Below, in pieces: positions 45,415 through 53,438 of a DNA stretch of 64,000 nt (the first letter of the stretch is position 1; every line of letters begins with the position of its first letter). A program made the translations under genes and the position numbers. The notes beneath the pieces were generated by a model. The model ran no database searches. It saw only the letters and a program-made list of their open reading frames with translations, and was not told where the DNA came from. This stretch comes from Sphingomonas sp. So64.6b (GTDB taxonomy: Bacteria > Pseudomonadota > Alphaproteobacteria > Sphingomonadales > Sphingomonadaceae): contig NZ_CP048817.1 in assembly GCF_014171475.1 (NCBI RefSeq), positions 3,906,001-3,970,000 of the forward strand. The letters are read 5' to 3'.

Positions 45415-48174
45415 ATGGCCGCGTCTTTGCCCTATCCCGCCCTCCACGCAAGCCATAGCGGCATCTGGATCGCCACGGCCGATGGCTCGCGCCAGGTCGG
45501 GCGCGGCGAAGCGATCCGCATTGCCGCCGATACGCCGGTGATCATGCTCAACGCCGTGCTGGCCGGACAGCGACTCGGCTATGCCGATCTGTCGGGGCTC
45601 GACCTGCTCGAATTGTTCGCTTTCATGTGCCCGGCGCGCTTCATGGTGCCGACGCCGCGCGGTCTGGCGCGAGTTACGGGGCTCGAAGTGCCAGCGCGCG
45701 ACGACGAGATCGCGGCGTTCCTGCTCCGCGCGGCCGAGGCGATGCTGGCGATTCCTCAGGGTGACTGGCCCGAGCGCGAGGGCGCCTGGACAAGCGCTCA
45801 ATCGCTCGCCCGGTTACGCTGGCCCTGGGCGCCTGTCGTGGCCGAGCATATAAAAATGCCCGAGCAGCATGAGCGCTGGCTGTTCTCGCGCCTGCCCGAA
45901 TGGTCGGAAGGCGCACCACGCCCCGCGCCGCGTACCATTTCGATCGATGCGGCGGAGACACAGGAACGGCTGACGCGCCTGACCGGCAGCGCCGCGGAGC
46001 AGCGTCCCGGCCAGCGTGCCTATGCCGAAGCGGCGATCGAGGCGTTCGAACCGCGCATGGTGCGCGACGCACCGAACATGGTGCTGGCGGAAGCAGGCAC
46101 GGGGATCGGCAAGACGCTCGGCTATCTCGCGCCTGCCTCACTCTGGGCGGAAAAGGCCGACGGCGCGGTGTGGGTGTCGACCTTCACCAAGGCGCTGCAG
46201 CGGCAATTGGCGCACGAAACGGCGCGGCTCTATCCCAATGCCGAGATACGCAAGGCCAAGGTCGTGACGCGCAAGGGGCGGGAGAATTATGTCTGCCTGC
46301 TCAACCTCGAAGATGCGCTGCAGGGCGGATTCGCCGGGCGCGCGGCGGTGCTGGCGCAGCTGGTCGCGCGCTGGGCCGGTTACACCGCTGACGGCGACAT
46401 GGTCGGCGGCGACCTGCCCGGCTGGTTGCCGACCCTGTTCCGGCGCAACGGGCCGACCGCGCTGACCGATCGGCGTGGCGAATGCGTCTATGCCGGCTGC
46501 CCGCATTACCGCAAATGCTTCATTGAGCGCGCCGCGCGGAGCAGCGCGGAGGCGGATATCGTCATCGCCAACCATGCGCTGGTGATGGTCAATGCCGCGC
46601 GCGGGCGTGAAACGACGAGCCGCCCGACCCGCTATGTGTTCGACGAGGGGCATCATATCTTCGATGCCGCCGACGCGATGTTCTCGACCGCGCTGACCGG
46701 CCAGGAGACTATTGAGCTGCGGCGCTGGGTGGTCGGGCCCGAATCGGGATCGCGCGGACGGCGACGCGGACTGGCCGCGCGGCTTTCCGATGTCGCGAGC
46801 TATGACGAGCAGGGTGCGCGGGCGATCAACGATGCGGTGATCGCGGCGCAGGGGCTGGCCGCGGACGGCTGGCTGCAGCGGCTGGGCGAGGGCGCACCGT
46901 TCGGGCCGATCGAGTCGCTGCTCGCGGCGGTGCGCGGGCTGACTTACGCGCGCGCCGAGACCGCAGGCGATGCCGGCTATGGCCTGGAGACCGAACTCGC
47001 CGAGCCCGATGCCGCGCTGATCGAGGCGGCCGGGCCGGCCGCGCATGCGCTCGATGCGTTGGTCCGGCCGCTGGTTGCGCTCGGGCGGCGGCTCGAGGCG
47101 GTACTGGCCGAGGCGCCCGACTGGCTCGACGGCCAAGCGCGGGCGCGTGTCGAGGGGGCAGTGGCCTCGCTCGGCTGGCGCGCCGAGACGGTCGCTGCAT
47201 GGCTGGCGCTGCTCGCAAGGATCGGTGGACCCGCCAGTCCCGACTTCGTCGACTGGCTCGCGGTCGACCGGATCGAGGGGCGCGACTATGATATCGGGCT
47301 GCACCGCCATTGGCTGGATCCGAGCAAACCCTTTGCCGAAACCGTGCTCAAGCAAGCGCATGGTGCACTAGTCACGTCAGCGACCCTGCGCGGCGGCGGC
47401 GACTGGGGCGTGGCGGAGGCGCGCACCGGTGCGCATCATCTGGTCAAGCCGGCAGCACATTTCGAAGCGATCAGCCCATTCGATTATGCGTCGCAGGCCG
47501 AAGTATTGATCGTCACCGATGTGAAGCGCGGCGATACCGGCGCGCTCGCCAACGCCTATGCGCGGCTGATGTCGGCGGCCGGCGGCGGGACTTTGGGCCT
47601 GTTTACCGCGATCCGGCGCTTACGCGCGGTGCATGCGCGAATCGCCGACCGGCTGGCGCGTGATGGGCTCTCGCTGCTCGCCCAGCATGTCGATCCGATC
47701 GATACCGGCACGCTGGTCGATATTTTTCGCGACGATGCCTCCGCCTCCCTGCTTGGCACCGATGCGCTGCGCGATGGCGTCGATGTGCCGGGCCGGTCGC
47801 TGCGGCTGGTGGTGATGGAGGGTGTGCCCTGGCCCAAACCGACCGTGCTGCATGCGGCGCGGCGACTGGCCGGCGGCGGCAGCGCCTATGACGATCGCAT
47901 CGTGCGGGCGCGGCTGGCACAGGCGTTCGGGCGGCTGATTCGGCGCACCGACGATCATGGCGCCTTTGTGTTGCTGTCCGCTGCGATGCCGTCGCGGCTG
48001 CTCGCCGCCTTTCCGCCCGGCGTGCCGATCGCCCGCGTGACCCTCGACGAGGCGGTGGTTCGTGTCTCGCGTCTTCCTTCCGTCATCGAAAGTGGGCATG
48101 AGGCGCGCGAAGACCCCGGCAGAAATGCCAGTGGAAATGGGGGCGAGGGATTGGAGACGCGACAGGCGCCATGA
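45415..48174 (+). CDS. DinG/XPD-type ATP-dependent DNA helicase
   Basis: A 919-residue superfamily 2 helicase with an iron-sulfur cluster. Walker A is AEAGTGIGKT (near 225), Fe-S cysteines in YVCLLNL and GECVYAGCPHYRKC (about 297 and 357-372), the DEAH box is DEGHH (near 408), and the C-terminal ATPase half has ALVTSATL and RLAQAFGRLIRR. The first 200 residues are an extra domain with no family match that I recognise. Such helicases unwind 5'-3' and resolve R-loops or recombination intermediates. It overlaps the SixA-like gene by 4 nt. Confidence 0.9.
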   Translation: MAASLPYPALHASHSGIWIATADGSRQVGRGEAIRIAADTPVIMLNAVLAGQRLGYADLSGLDLLELFAFMCPARFMVPTPRGLARVTGLEVPARDDEIAAFLLRAAEAMLAIPQGDWPEREGAWTSAQSLARLRWPWAPVVAEHIKMPEQHERWLFSRLPEWSEGAPRPAPRTISIDAAETQERLTRLTGSAAEQRPGQRAYAEAAIEAFEPRMVRDAPNMVLAEAGTGIGKTLGYLAPASLWAEKADGAVWVSTFTKALQRQLAHETARLYPNAEIRKAKVVTRKGRENYVCLLNLEDALQGGFAGRAAVLAQLVARWAGYTADGDMVGGDLPGWLPTLFRRNGPTALTDRRGECVYAGCPHYRKCFIERAARSSAEADIVIANHALVMVNAARGRETTSRPTRYVFDEGHHIFDAADAMFSTALTGQETIELRRWVVGPESGSRGRRRGLAARLSDVASYDEQGARAINDAVIAAQGLAADGWLQRLGEGAPFGPIESLLAAVRGLTYARAETAGDAGYGLETELAEPDAALIEAAGPAAHALDALVRPLVALGRRLEAVLAEAPDWLDGQARARVEGAVASLGWRAETVAAWLALLARIGGPASPDFVDWLAVDRIEGRDYDIGLHRHWLDPSKPFAETVLKQAHGALVTSATLRGGGDWGVAEARTGAHHLVKPAAHFEAISPFDYASQAEVLIVTDVKRGDTGALANAYARLMSAAGGGTLGLFTAIRRLRAVHARIADRLARDGLSLLAQHVDPIDTGTLVDIFRDDASASLLGTDALRDGVDVPGRSLRLVVMEGVPWPKPTVLHAARRLAGGGSAYDDRIVRARLAQAFGRLIRRTDDHGAFVLLSAAMPSRLLAAFPPGVPIARVTLDEAVVRVSRLPSVIESGHEAREDPGRNASGNGGEGLETRQAP

Positions 48175-48713
48175 AGACATTGACGCTGCTCCGCCACGCC
48201 AAATCGGGCTGGGACGATCCCGTCTCGCGCGATTTCGATCGTCCGCTCAACGGCAAGGGCAAGCGCGCGGCGGCGATGGTCGGACGCCATATGAAATCGC
48301 TTGGCCTGGCCTTCGACCATGTCATCGCTTCGCCGGCGGTGCGCGTGATCGAAACGCTGGATGAGGTTTCAACCGGTTATGGCGAGGCGCTGGCGCCCGC
48401 CTGGGACCGGCGCATCTATCTCGCCTCGGCAGTGACTCTGCTCGACGTCATTCACGATTTGCCCGAAACCGCCGAACATGTGCTGTTCGCCGGGCATAAC
48501 CCGGGACTTGAGGATCTGGTTCTGATGCTCGTGCCCGACACACTGGCCGAGCCGCTGCGCGACGAGGTCGAGCAGAAATACCCAACCGCGACGATCGCCG
48601 AGCTGCGCTTCGAATCGGGCAATTGGGGCGATGTCGCGGCGGGCACCGCACGGCTCGCGCGTTTCGTGCGGCCCAGGGATCTCGATCCGGCACTGGGGCC
48701 GGACGAGGATTGA
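48171..48713 (+). CDS. SixA-like histidine phosphatase
   Basis: A 180-residue histidine phosphatase of the phosphoglycerate-mutase superfamily. The catalytic phospho-histidine is in LLRHAKSGWDD (RHG/RHA motif) and the second acid/base histidine in LFAGHNPGLEDL. SixA dephosphorylates phospho-histidine on HPt or phosphotransferase proteins; that role is inferred. Its ATG overlaps the helicase stop (ATGA). Confidence 0.9.
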   Translation: MKTLTLLRHAKSGWDDPVSRDFDRPLNGKGKRAAAMVGRHMKSLGLAFDHVIASPAVRVIETLDEVSTGYGEALAPAWDRRIYLASAVTLLDVIHDLPETAEHVLFAGHNPGLEDLVLMLVPDTLAEPLRDEVEQKYPTATIAELRFESGNWGDVAAGTARLARFVRPRDLDPALGPDED

Positions 48714-48741
48714 AATCATGTAAGGTGGGTGATTCCCACTT

Positions 48742-48766
48742 CTCCCCTCCCTTTATGGGAGGGGAG
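48742..48766. terminator. Palindromic hairpin between convergent genes
   Basis: Perfect arms CTCCCCTCCC (48742-48751) and GGGAGGGGAG (48757-48766) with loop TTTAT, between the SixA-like and yceD genes. It resembles the palindromic G/C-run elements common in sphingomonad intergenic regions. It may act as a bidirectional terminator, but no clear U-tract follows. Confidence 0.5.
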
Positions 48767-48787
48767 TAGAAGAGGTAAGGGTCAAGA

Positions 48788-49336
48788 CTAATCTCGCCCC
48801 TTTTCCAACAAGCCCTTCAACCCGGCGAGCGCGCCGAGTGGTTTGACCTCGTCCTCGCTGATCACGCCTGCCGCGCGTAGTGCCGCCGCCGCGCGCGGGC
48901 CGCGCGGGAAGGGATCGAGCGCCAGCGCCATGGTTTCCGCCGCCGCTTCGCCCAGGTCGATCGCCGATCCGGCATAGAACATCGTGTCGAGCGCATCCTC
49001 GGACAATTCGATTTCTTCCTCGTCGACCGCATTATCGGCGACGAAGCGTAGCGCGACATCCTCTTCCACTTTCATCGGCAGCGGGTCGTCGGTGACCGAA
49101 CAGGCCTGCACGACCGCCGCCGAGACATGACCGCGCGCGACGATACCCGCGGCTTCGATGCGGACCTTGAACTCGCCCTGGAGCCGGTCGATCGCCACCA
49201 GCCCGAAGCGGACCGCCAGCGCGACACATTCGGCGGGATTCGCAGCGATCGAGACACTGCGATCGCCCGCGCCGAACGTATCGATTCGTTCGGGACGCGA
49301 GAATTCGGCGGGACGCGAGAATTCGGGGGCGCTCAC
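48788..49336 (-). CDS. DUF177 (YceD) family protein
   Basis: A 182-residue DUF177 protein, usually linked with 50S ribosome biogenesis or 23S rRNA metabolism, with IELSEDALDTMFYAGSAIDLGEAAAETMALALDPFPRGP as the family core. The first dozen codons contain a tandem repeat (EFSRPAEFSRPE). The start is GTG 49336, overlapping the chaperone stop as GTGA. In many bacteria DUF177 precedes rpmF; here it follows a cytochrome bc1 chaperone. Confidence 0.88.
   Translation of the reverse strand: MSAPEFSRPAEFSRPERIDTFGAGDRSVSIAANPAECVALAVRFGLVAIDRLQGEFKVRIEAAGIVARGHVSAAVVQACSVTDDPLPMKVEEDVALRFVADNAVDEEEIELSEDALDTMFYAGSAIDLGEAAAETMALALDPFPRGPRAAAALRAAGVISEDEVKPLGALAGLKGLLEKGRD
49291..49326. repeat. 18-bp tandem duplication inside the yceD start
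   Basis: CGGGACGCGAGAATTCGG occurs twice in a row (49291-49308 and 49309-49326), in frame, duplicating the codons for EFSRPA/E. Confidence 0.6.
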
Positions 49337-49839
49337 GACAATTGCCCCGCGATCACGGCATCGGTGCCGAGCGCGCCGAGCGCCGCATCGAAGGCGAGCA
49401 GTGAATCGCGCACATGACCGACCGCAAAAGTGCCCGGATCGACGCCACGATACAGGTTGCGCAACAGCGCGGGGGTCAGATCGCCAGCCGCGAGCCCGTC
49501 ACGATAGGCACCGATGCGTCCGCCGAACATGCTCATCATCTTGCCGATATGCTTGCCGACCACGACGTCGCCGATGCCGATCTCACGTAATTGACCGTCC
49601 ATATCGTCGACGAAGCGCTCGGTCATGGCGGCGCTGGTCGCGGCGCCGGCCGGATCCTTTTCCAGCCGCAGCACGACGAACGCCAGAATCGCGGCGATCA
49701 TGTCGAAGCGGCCATCGACCGTGTCGGGCACCTGTCCGTCAAGATACCAGTGCGGCGCGCGGGCATGTGTCACCACCGCATTATAGAGCGGCAGTGCGTC
49801 TTCACTTTGGCGCCCGAACATCTTCGCCATCCAGCCCAT
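49333..49839 (-). CDS. Ubiquinol-cytochrome c chaperone (CBP3/UQCC1-like)
   Basis: A 168-residue homologue of mitochondrial CBP3/UQCC1, which assists assembly of the cytochrome bc1 complex. Features: HWYLDGQVPDTVDGRFDMIAAILAFVVLRLEK and MTERFVDDMDGQLREIGIGDVVVGKHIGKMM. The start is ATG 49839, with GTGGAG 8 nt upstream; ATG 49830 is an alternative and the longer frame overlaps bamE on the other strand. It is co-translated with yceD and divergent from bamE. Confidence 0.88.
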   Translation of the reverse strand: MGWMAKMFGRQSEDALPLYNAVVTHARAPHWYLDGQVPDTVDGRFDMIAAILAFVVLRLEKDPAGAATSAAMTERFVDDMDGQLREIGIGDVVVGKHIGKMMSMFGGRIGAYRDGLAAGDLTPALLRNLYRGVDPGTFAVGHVRDSLLAFDAALGALGTDAVIAGQLS

Positions 49840-49969
49840 CTGCGCTCCACTTTTCCCTGCGCCCTTGTTTGGCCGCGAAGCTCGGCATATTGAGACGATC
49901 GGTCCGCGATGCAATGCGCATCTGGGCGCGTCTGGTTTCGTGTGCGTAATGCCCCGCTGGGAGAGTTTG

Positions 49970-50455
49970 ATGAGCGTCACCATTGCCCGATTGATGATGG
50001 GTGCCGCACTCGGCCTCTTGGCCATTACGGCAAGCGCCTGCACGCCGCTTCGGTCGCATCAGGGTTATATCATCGATGCCGACCTGGTGAATTCGGTCCA
50101 GCCCGGCGTCGATAACCGCCAGTCGGTGCTGCAAACGCTGGGCAAGCCGAGCTTCACCAGTCAGTTCAACCAGGGCGACTGGTATTATGTCGCGCGCGAC
50201 ACGCGCAACCTGGCGTTCAACAATCCCAAAGTCGTCTCGCAAATCACGCTGCGCGTGGCATTCGACCAGAACGGCACGGTGACCGGCGTCAGCCGCGGTG
50301 GCATGGAGCAGATCGCCTCAATCAGCCCATCGGGTGAGAAAACGCCGACATTGGGCCGGAAGCGCGGCCTGTTCGACGAATTGTTCGGCAATATCGGCAC
50401 GGTCGGCGCGGTCGGTGGACAGCCGGGCGGCGGTGGCGACCGCGACGAGCCGTAA
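49970..50455 (+). CDS. bamE: BamE/SmpA outer-membrane assembly lipoprotein
   Basis: Small lipoprotein of the BAM complex that inserts outer-membrane proteins. The 161-residue protein has a signal peptide with lipobox ITASAC (Cys near 24) and the SmpA/OmlA domain with VQPGVDNRQSVLQTLGKPSFTS and WYYVARDTR. A glycine-rich C-terminal tail is extra. The start ATG 49970 has a GGGAGAG ribosome site. Divergent from the bc1 chaperone gene. Confidence 0.92.
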   Translation: MSVTIARLMMGAALGLLAITASACTPLRSHQGYIIDADLVNSVQPGVDNRQSVLQTLGKPSFTSQFNQGDWYYVARDTRNLAFNNPKVVSQITLRVAFDQNGTVTGVSRGGMEQIASISPSGEKTPTLGRKRGLFDELFGNIGTVGAVGGQPGGGGDRDEP

Positions 50456-50569
50456 AACCCTTTCGGTTTCCTGACTGAGACGTTCCCGCTCCATTCAGCG
50501 CGGCCCTGCGAAAAGGGCGCGTGACGGCATCCCATCGGACGCCGTCGAATGAGAATGGAGTGAGACATC

Positions 50570-51091
50570 ATGCGTAAACTGATCGTCACGGCATTGATGG
50601 CCGCAGTGGCCATCCCCTCTATCGCCATACCGACCGCTGCCAGCGCGCAATCGCAGCGCGAAGTACGTCGCGACCGCCAAGATCTGCGCCAGGAGCAGCG
50701 TGAGCTGAACCGTGCGCGGCGTAGCGGCGATCGTCACGATATCCGCGAAGAGCGCCGCGATGTCCGCGGCGCGCGCCAGGAACTGCGCGAGGATATTCGC
50801 GATCGCAACCGCGCTTGGGGCCGCAACGACTGGCGAGGCTATCGCGACCATAATCGCGGCATCTATGCGCGGGGCAATTGGCGGGCGCCGTTCCGCTATA
50901 CAGCGTTCCGCCCCGGCATCCGGATCGCGCCGAGCTATTTCGGATCGCGTTACTATATCGCCGACCCGTGGCGCTATCGCTTGCCATTGACCGGCCGCAA
51001 CCAGCGCTGGGTGCGTCATTATGACGACGTGGTCCTGGTCGATACGCGGCGCGGGATCGTGATCGACGTGATCCGCAACTTCTATCGGTAA
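50570..51091 (+). CDS. RcnB-like secreted arginine-rich protein
   Basis: A 173-residue secreted protein with signal peptide (cleavage near AASAQ, residue about 27), a strongly basic/acidic helical stretch of RxxR/ExxR repeats (QREVRRDRQDLRQEQRELN), and a C-terminal RcnB-type beta domain (WRYRLPLTGRNQRWVRHYDD and VVLVDTRRGIVIDVI). RcnB-like proteins sit in the periplasm; the E. coli one affects nickel/cobalt balance, but most members have no proven role. A GGAGTGAG ribosome site precedes the ATG. Confidence 0.8.
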   Translation: MRKLIVTALMAAVAIPSIAIPTAASAQSQREVRRDRQDLRQEQRELNRARRSGDRHDIREERRDVRGARQELREDIRDRNRAWGRNDWRGYRDHNRGIYARGNWRAPFRYTAFRPGIRIAPSYFGSRYYIADPWRYRLPLTGRNQRWVRHYDDVVLVDTRRGIVIDVIRNFYR

Positions 51092-51137
51092 GCGGATCCG
51101 CCCGGCGGCTGGTGTCGCCGGGTTTCCACTTCGCGCA

Positions 51138-51183
51138 AAATCCGGGCCGCGAACGCGTCACAACGCGTTCGCGGCCCGGATTT
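51138..51183. terminator. Bidirectional 21-bp hairpin terminator
   Basis: Perfect 21-bp inverted repeat (51138-51158 and 51163-51183) with a 4-nt loop, between the convergent RcnB-like and pbpC genes. On the pbpC strand the hairpin ends in TTTT, as in rho-independent terminators. Confidence 0.7.
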
Positions 51184-51190
51184 CGTTTGA

Positions 51191-53434
51191 TCAGCGAATC
51201 GTGAAGACGATCTGGTCGACCACACGGCCACCGACATCGACCAGGCTGAGCCGATGCTGCCCCGGCCCCGCCAGCATCAGCGGCCGGGAATCAGCCGCGC
51301 CGAGATCGCGCTTGTCGAGTCGCAACCGGTGCGCCGCAACCTCTCCCGACACGCCGACCGCGAGCCGTTGCCGGTCGGGCGGAATATCCGGATCGAGCGC
51401 GTAGACGCTGCCCGATACCGGATTGACGATGCGCGGGCGACGCGATGCTTCCGGTGCGGCGGCAATCTGCGTCTGCGCGGTGCCGGCGAGGAAATATTCC
51501 AGGCGCGGCTGTTCGATCCCGCCGGTGAAGCGAATCGCGCGTTCCTCGATCCCGGTGGGGCGTTTCGGACGCACGCCGGGGCGGTCCGCATGGAGCGCGA
51601 GCATCAAGTCGCGCCACACCGGCGCCGCCCCGCTCGTGCCGGACACCGCGCGCATCGGATCGCCCTCGAGATTGCCGACCCACACCGCGACGGTGAAGCG
51701 ATCGGAAAAGCCGATGCACCAATTGTCGCGCATCGCCTTTGACGTGCCGGTCTTGACCGCGGCCCAGAAGGGCAGGCGCAGCGCGCTGTCGAGGCCGAAG
51801 GTCCCCGCGCGCGCATTGGCGTCGGCGATCATGTCCGACACCAGCCAGGCAGCCTGTGGCGTGGTGACCGTGCGGGCCGGCGGACGCGGATCATCGGCGG
51901 TCAGCCGCAGCGGCGTCCAGCGCCCGCCATTGGCCAGCGCGCGATAGGCATCGGCCTGTTCGAGCAAGGTCACCTCGGCCGAGCCGAGCGCCAGGCTGAA
52001 ACCATAATATTCCCCGCCTTCGGTCATACCGCGATAGCCGGTGTCCCAGAGCCGGTCGCGAAACGGCTCGACCCCGACCAGCAGCAAGGTGCGCACCGCA
52101 GGCACGTTGAGCGAGCCGGCCAATGCGCTGCGTGCCGAGACCGGCCCTTTGAAACCGCGATCGTAATTCTGCGGCACATACAGGCCCGACGCAGTGTCGA
52201 GCTGGACCGGCGAATCATCGAGGATCGAGGCGGGGGTGAGATATCCTTTCTCGATCGCCTGGGCGTAGAGGAACGGTTTGAGGGTCGATCCGGCCTGCCG
52301 ATAGCTCGACGCGCCATCGACCGCGGGTGCGGTCGAGGCGCCGCCGATCCCGCCGACATAAGCGAGCACGTCGCCGCTGGCATTATCGACCACCACCACC
52401 GCACCGTCGCGCGCGCGGCTCCCGCCGAGACCCTGAAGCTGGCGGCGCAGCGCGATCGTCGCGATACGTTGCAGGCGCGCGTCGAGCGTCGTGTTTACCC
52501 GCAAGCCGGCCTTGGTGAGCAGCCGCTGGCCGAGATGCGGCGCAAGGCCGGGATCAAGCGCGAGGCTGCGCGCCGGACCGAGCATCGATGCCGCCTCGCC
52601 GGGGAAACGCGAACAATAACGCTCGTGCGACAGCGCACAGGCGCGCCGTGCGACGAGACGCGGATCGGCCTGCGGATTGGGCAACAGCGCAGCGAGCATC
52701 AGCGCATCGTCGCGGCCCAGAGTTTCGGGCGTCTTGCCGAACAAGCCAAGCGCCGCCGCCCCGACCCCTTGCGCTTCACCGCGGAAACCGGCGAGGTTGA
52801 GATAGGCTTCAAGGATCTGGTCCTTGCTCCACGCCCCGTCGATCGCCCACCCGGCGCGGATCTGGCGTAATTTGTCCAGCGTGCCACGCGACCCGGGATT
52901 GGCGAGCGTGGGCGCGAGAAAGCCGGCGACCTGCATCGAGATGGTGCTCGCGCCGCGGTGACGCTTGCCGCGAATCCGGTCGCGCAAGGCACCGAGCAGC
53001 GCCAGGGTATCGACCCCGCCATGGCTGAAGAAGCGCTGGTCCTCGGCCGCGACCAATGTGTCGCGGGTGACCGGCGAAACCTTGTCGAGCGGTGTCCAGG
53101 CAAGGCGGCGAGCAGCGAAATCGACCCGTGCCGAATCGATCAGCACGCCATTACGGTCGTACAGCCATGCTTCGGACGGATGCCAGCTGGCGCGAACCTG
53201 CGCATAATCGGGCAGGGGCGGGGGTTGCGTGGCATAGTCGGCGGCGGCGAACAGCGCGATGGCGGCGGACATGCCGCTCAGGGTCAGGCCCTTTTTGCTT
53301 GTGACCGCGCCCCACCATTGTTCGGGCCTGCCTTGCCGGAGTGCCGCACTTCTCTTTTCCCATAGCTGGAAAAGATAAGAACGGCCCTTCGACAAGCTCA
53401 GGGCGAACGGACGTTTGCGTTCGGGATCGGCCAC
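51191..53434 (-). CDS. pbpC: Penicillin-binding protein 1C
   Basis: Bifunctional class A PBP of the PBP1C group: glycosyltransferase (about residues 85-260, AAEDQRFFSHGGVD with catalytic Glu) and transpeptidase (AGSTLKPFLY near 382, SLN, KTGTSKA near 560), plus a C-terminal beta domain ending RVVDQIVFTIR. The start is uncertain: the frame opens with GTG 53434, 4 nt after the alpha-2-macroglobulin stop, but the first 20 codons run through a REP-like repeat (PFALSLSKG); ATG 53275 directly before the transmembrane helix is the conservative alternative. Pairing with the macroglobulin gene is a conserved unit in proteobacteria. Confidence 0.88.
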   Translation of the reverse strand: MADPERKRPFALSLSKGRSYLFQLWEKRSAALRQGRPEQWWGAVTSKKGLTLSGMSAAIALFAAADYATQPPPLPDYAQVRASWHPSEAWLYDRNGVLIDSARVDFAARRLAWTPLDKVSPVTRDTLVAAEDQRFFSHGGVDTLALLGALRDRIRGKRHRGASTISMQVAGFLAPTLANPGSRGTLDKLRQIRAGWAIDGAWSKDQILEAYLNLAGFRGEAQGVGAAALGLFGKTPETLGRDDALMLAALLPNPQADPRLVARRACALSHERYCSRFPGEAASMLGPARSLALDPGLAPHLGQRLLTKAGLRVNTTLDARLQRIATIALRRQLQGLGGSRARDGAVVVVDNASGDVLAYVGGIGGASTAPAVDGASSYRQAGSTLKPFLYAQAIEKGYLTPASILDDSPVQLDTASGLYVPQNYDRGFKGPVSARSALAGSLNVPAVRTLLLVGVEPFRDRLWDTGYRGMTEGGEYYGFSLALGSAEVTLLEQADAYRALANGGRWTPLRLTADDPRPPARTVTTPQAAWLVSDMIADANARAGTFGLDSALRLPFWAAVKTGTSKAMRDNWCIGFSDRFTVAVWVGNLEGDPMRAVSGTSGAAPVWRDLMLALHADRPGVRPKRPTGIEERAIRFTGGIEQPRLEYFLAGTAQTQIAAAPEASRRPRIVNPVSGSVYALDPDIPPDRQRLAVGVSGEVAAHRLRLDKRDLGAADSRPLMLAGPGQHRLSLVDVGGRVVDQIVFTIR
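53385..53410. repeat. REP-like repeat inside the pbpC start region
   Basis: CCCTTCGACAAGCTCAGG followed by GCGAACGG, the widespread bacterial intergenic repeat whose translations (PFALSLSKG) are seen in many misannotated N-termini. Its presence in the pbpC frame casts doubt on the upstream GTG start. Confidence 0.65.
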
Positions 53435-53438
53435 GTCC

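Noticed and set aside
43241..45541. A 766-codon open frame on the plus strand over thpR and lysK
   Set aside because: It is antisense to well-supported genes, has no recognisable domain and has the amino-acid skew (His, Arg, Gln) of a shadow frame in GC-rich DNA.
50498..50522. Terminator hairpin after bamE (GCGCGGCCCT ... AGGGCGCG)
   Set aside because: The stem has a bulge and no U-tract, so it is not reported as a terminator.
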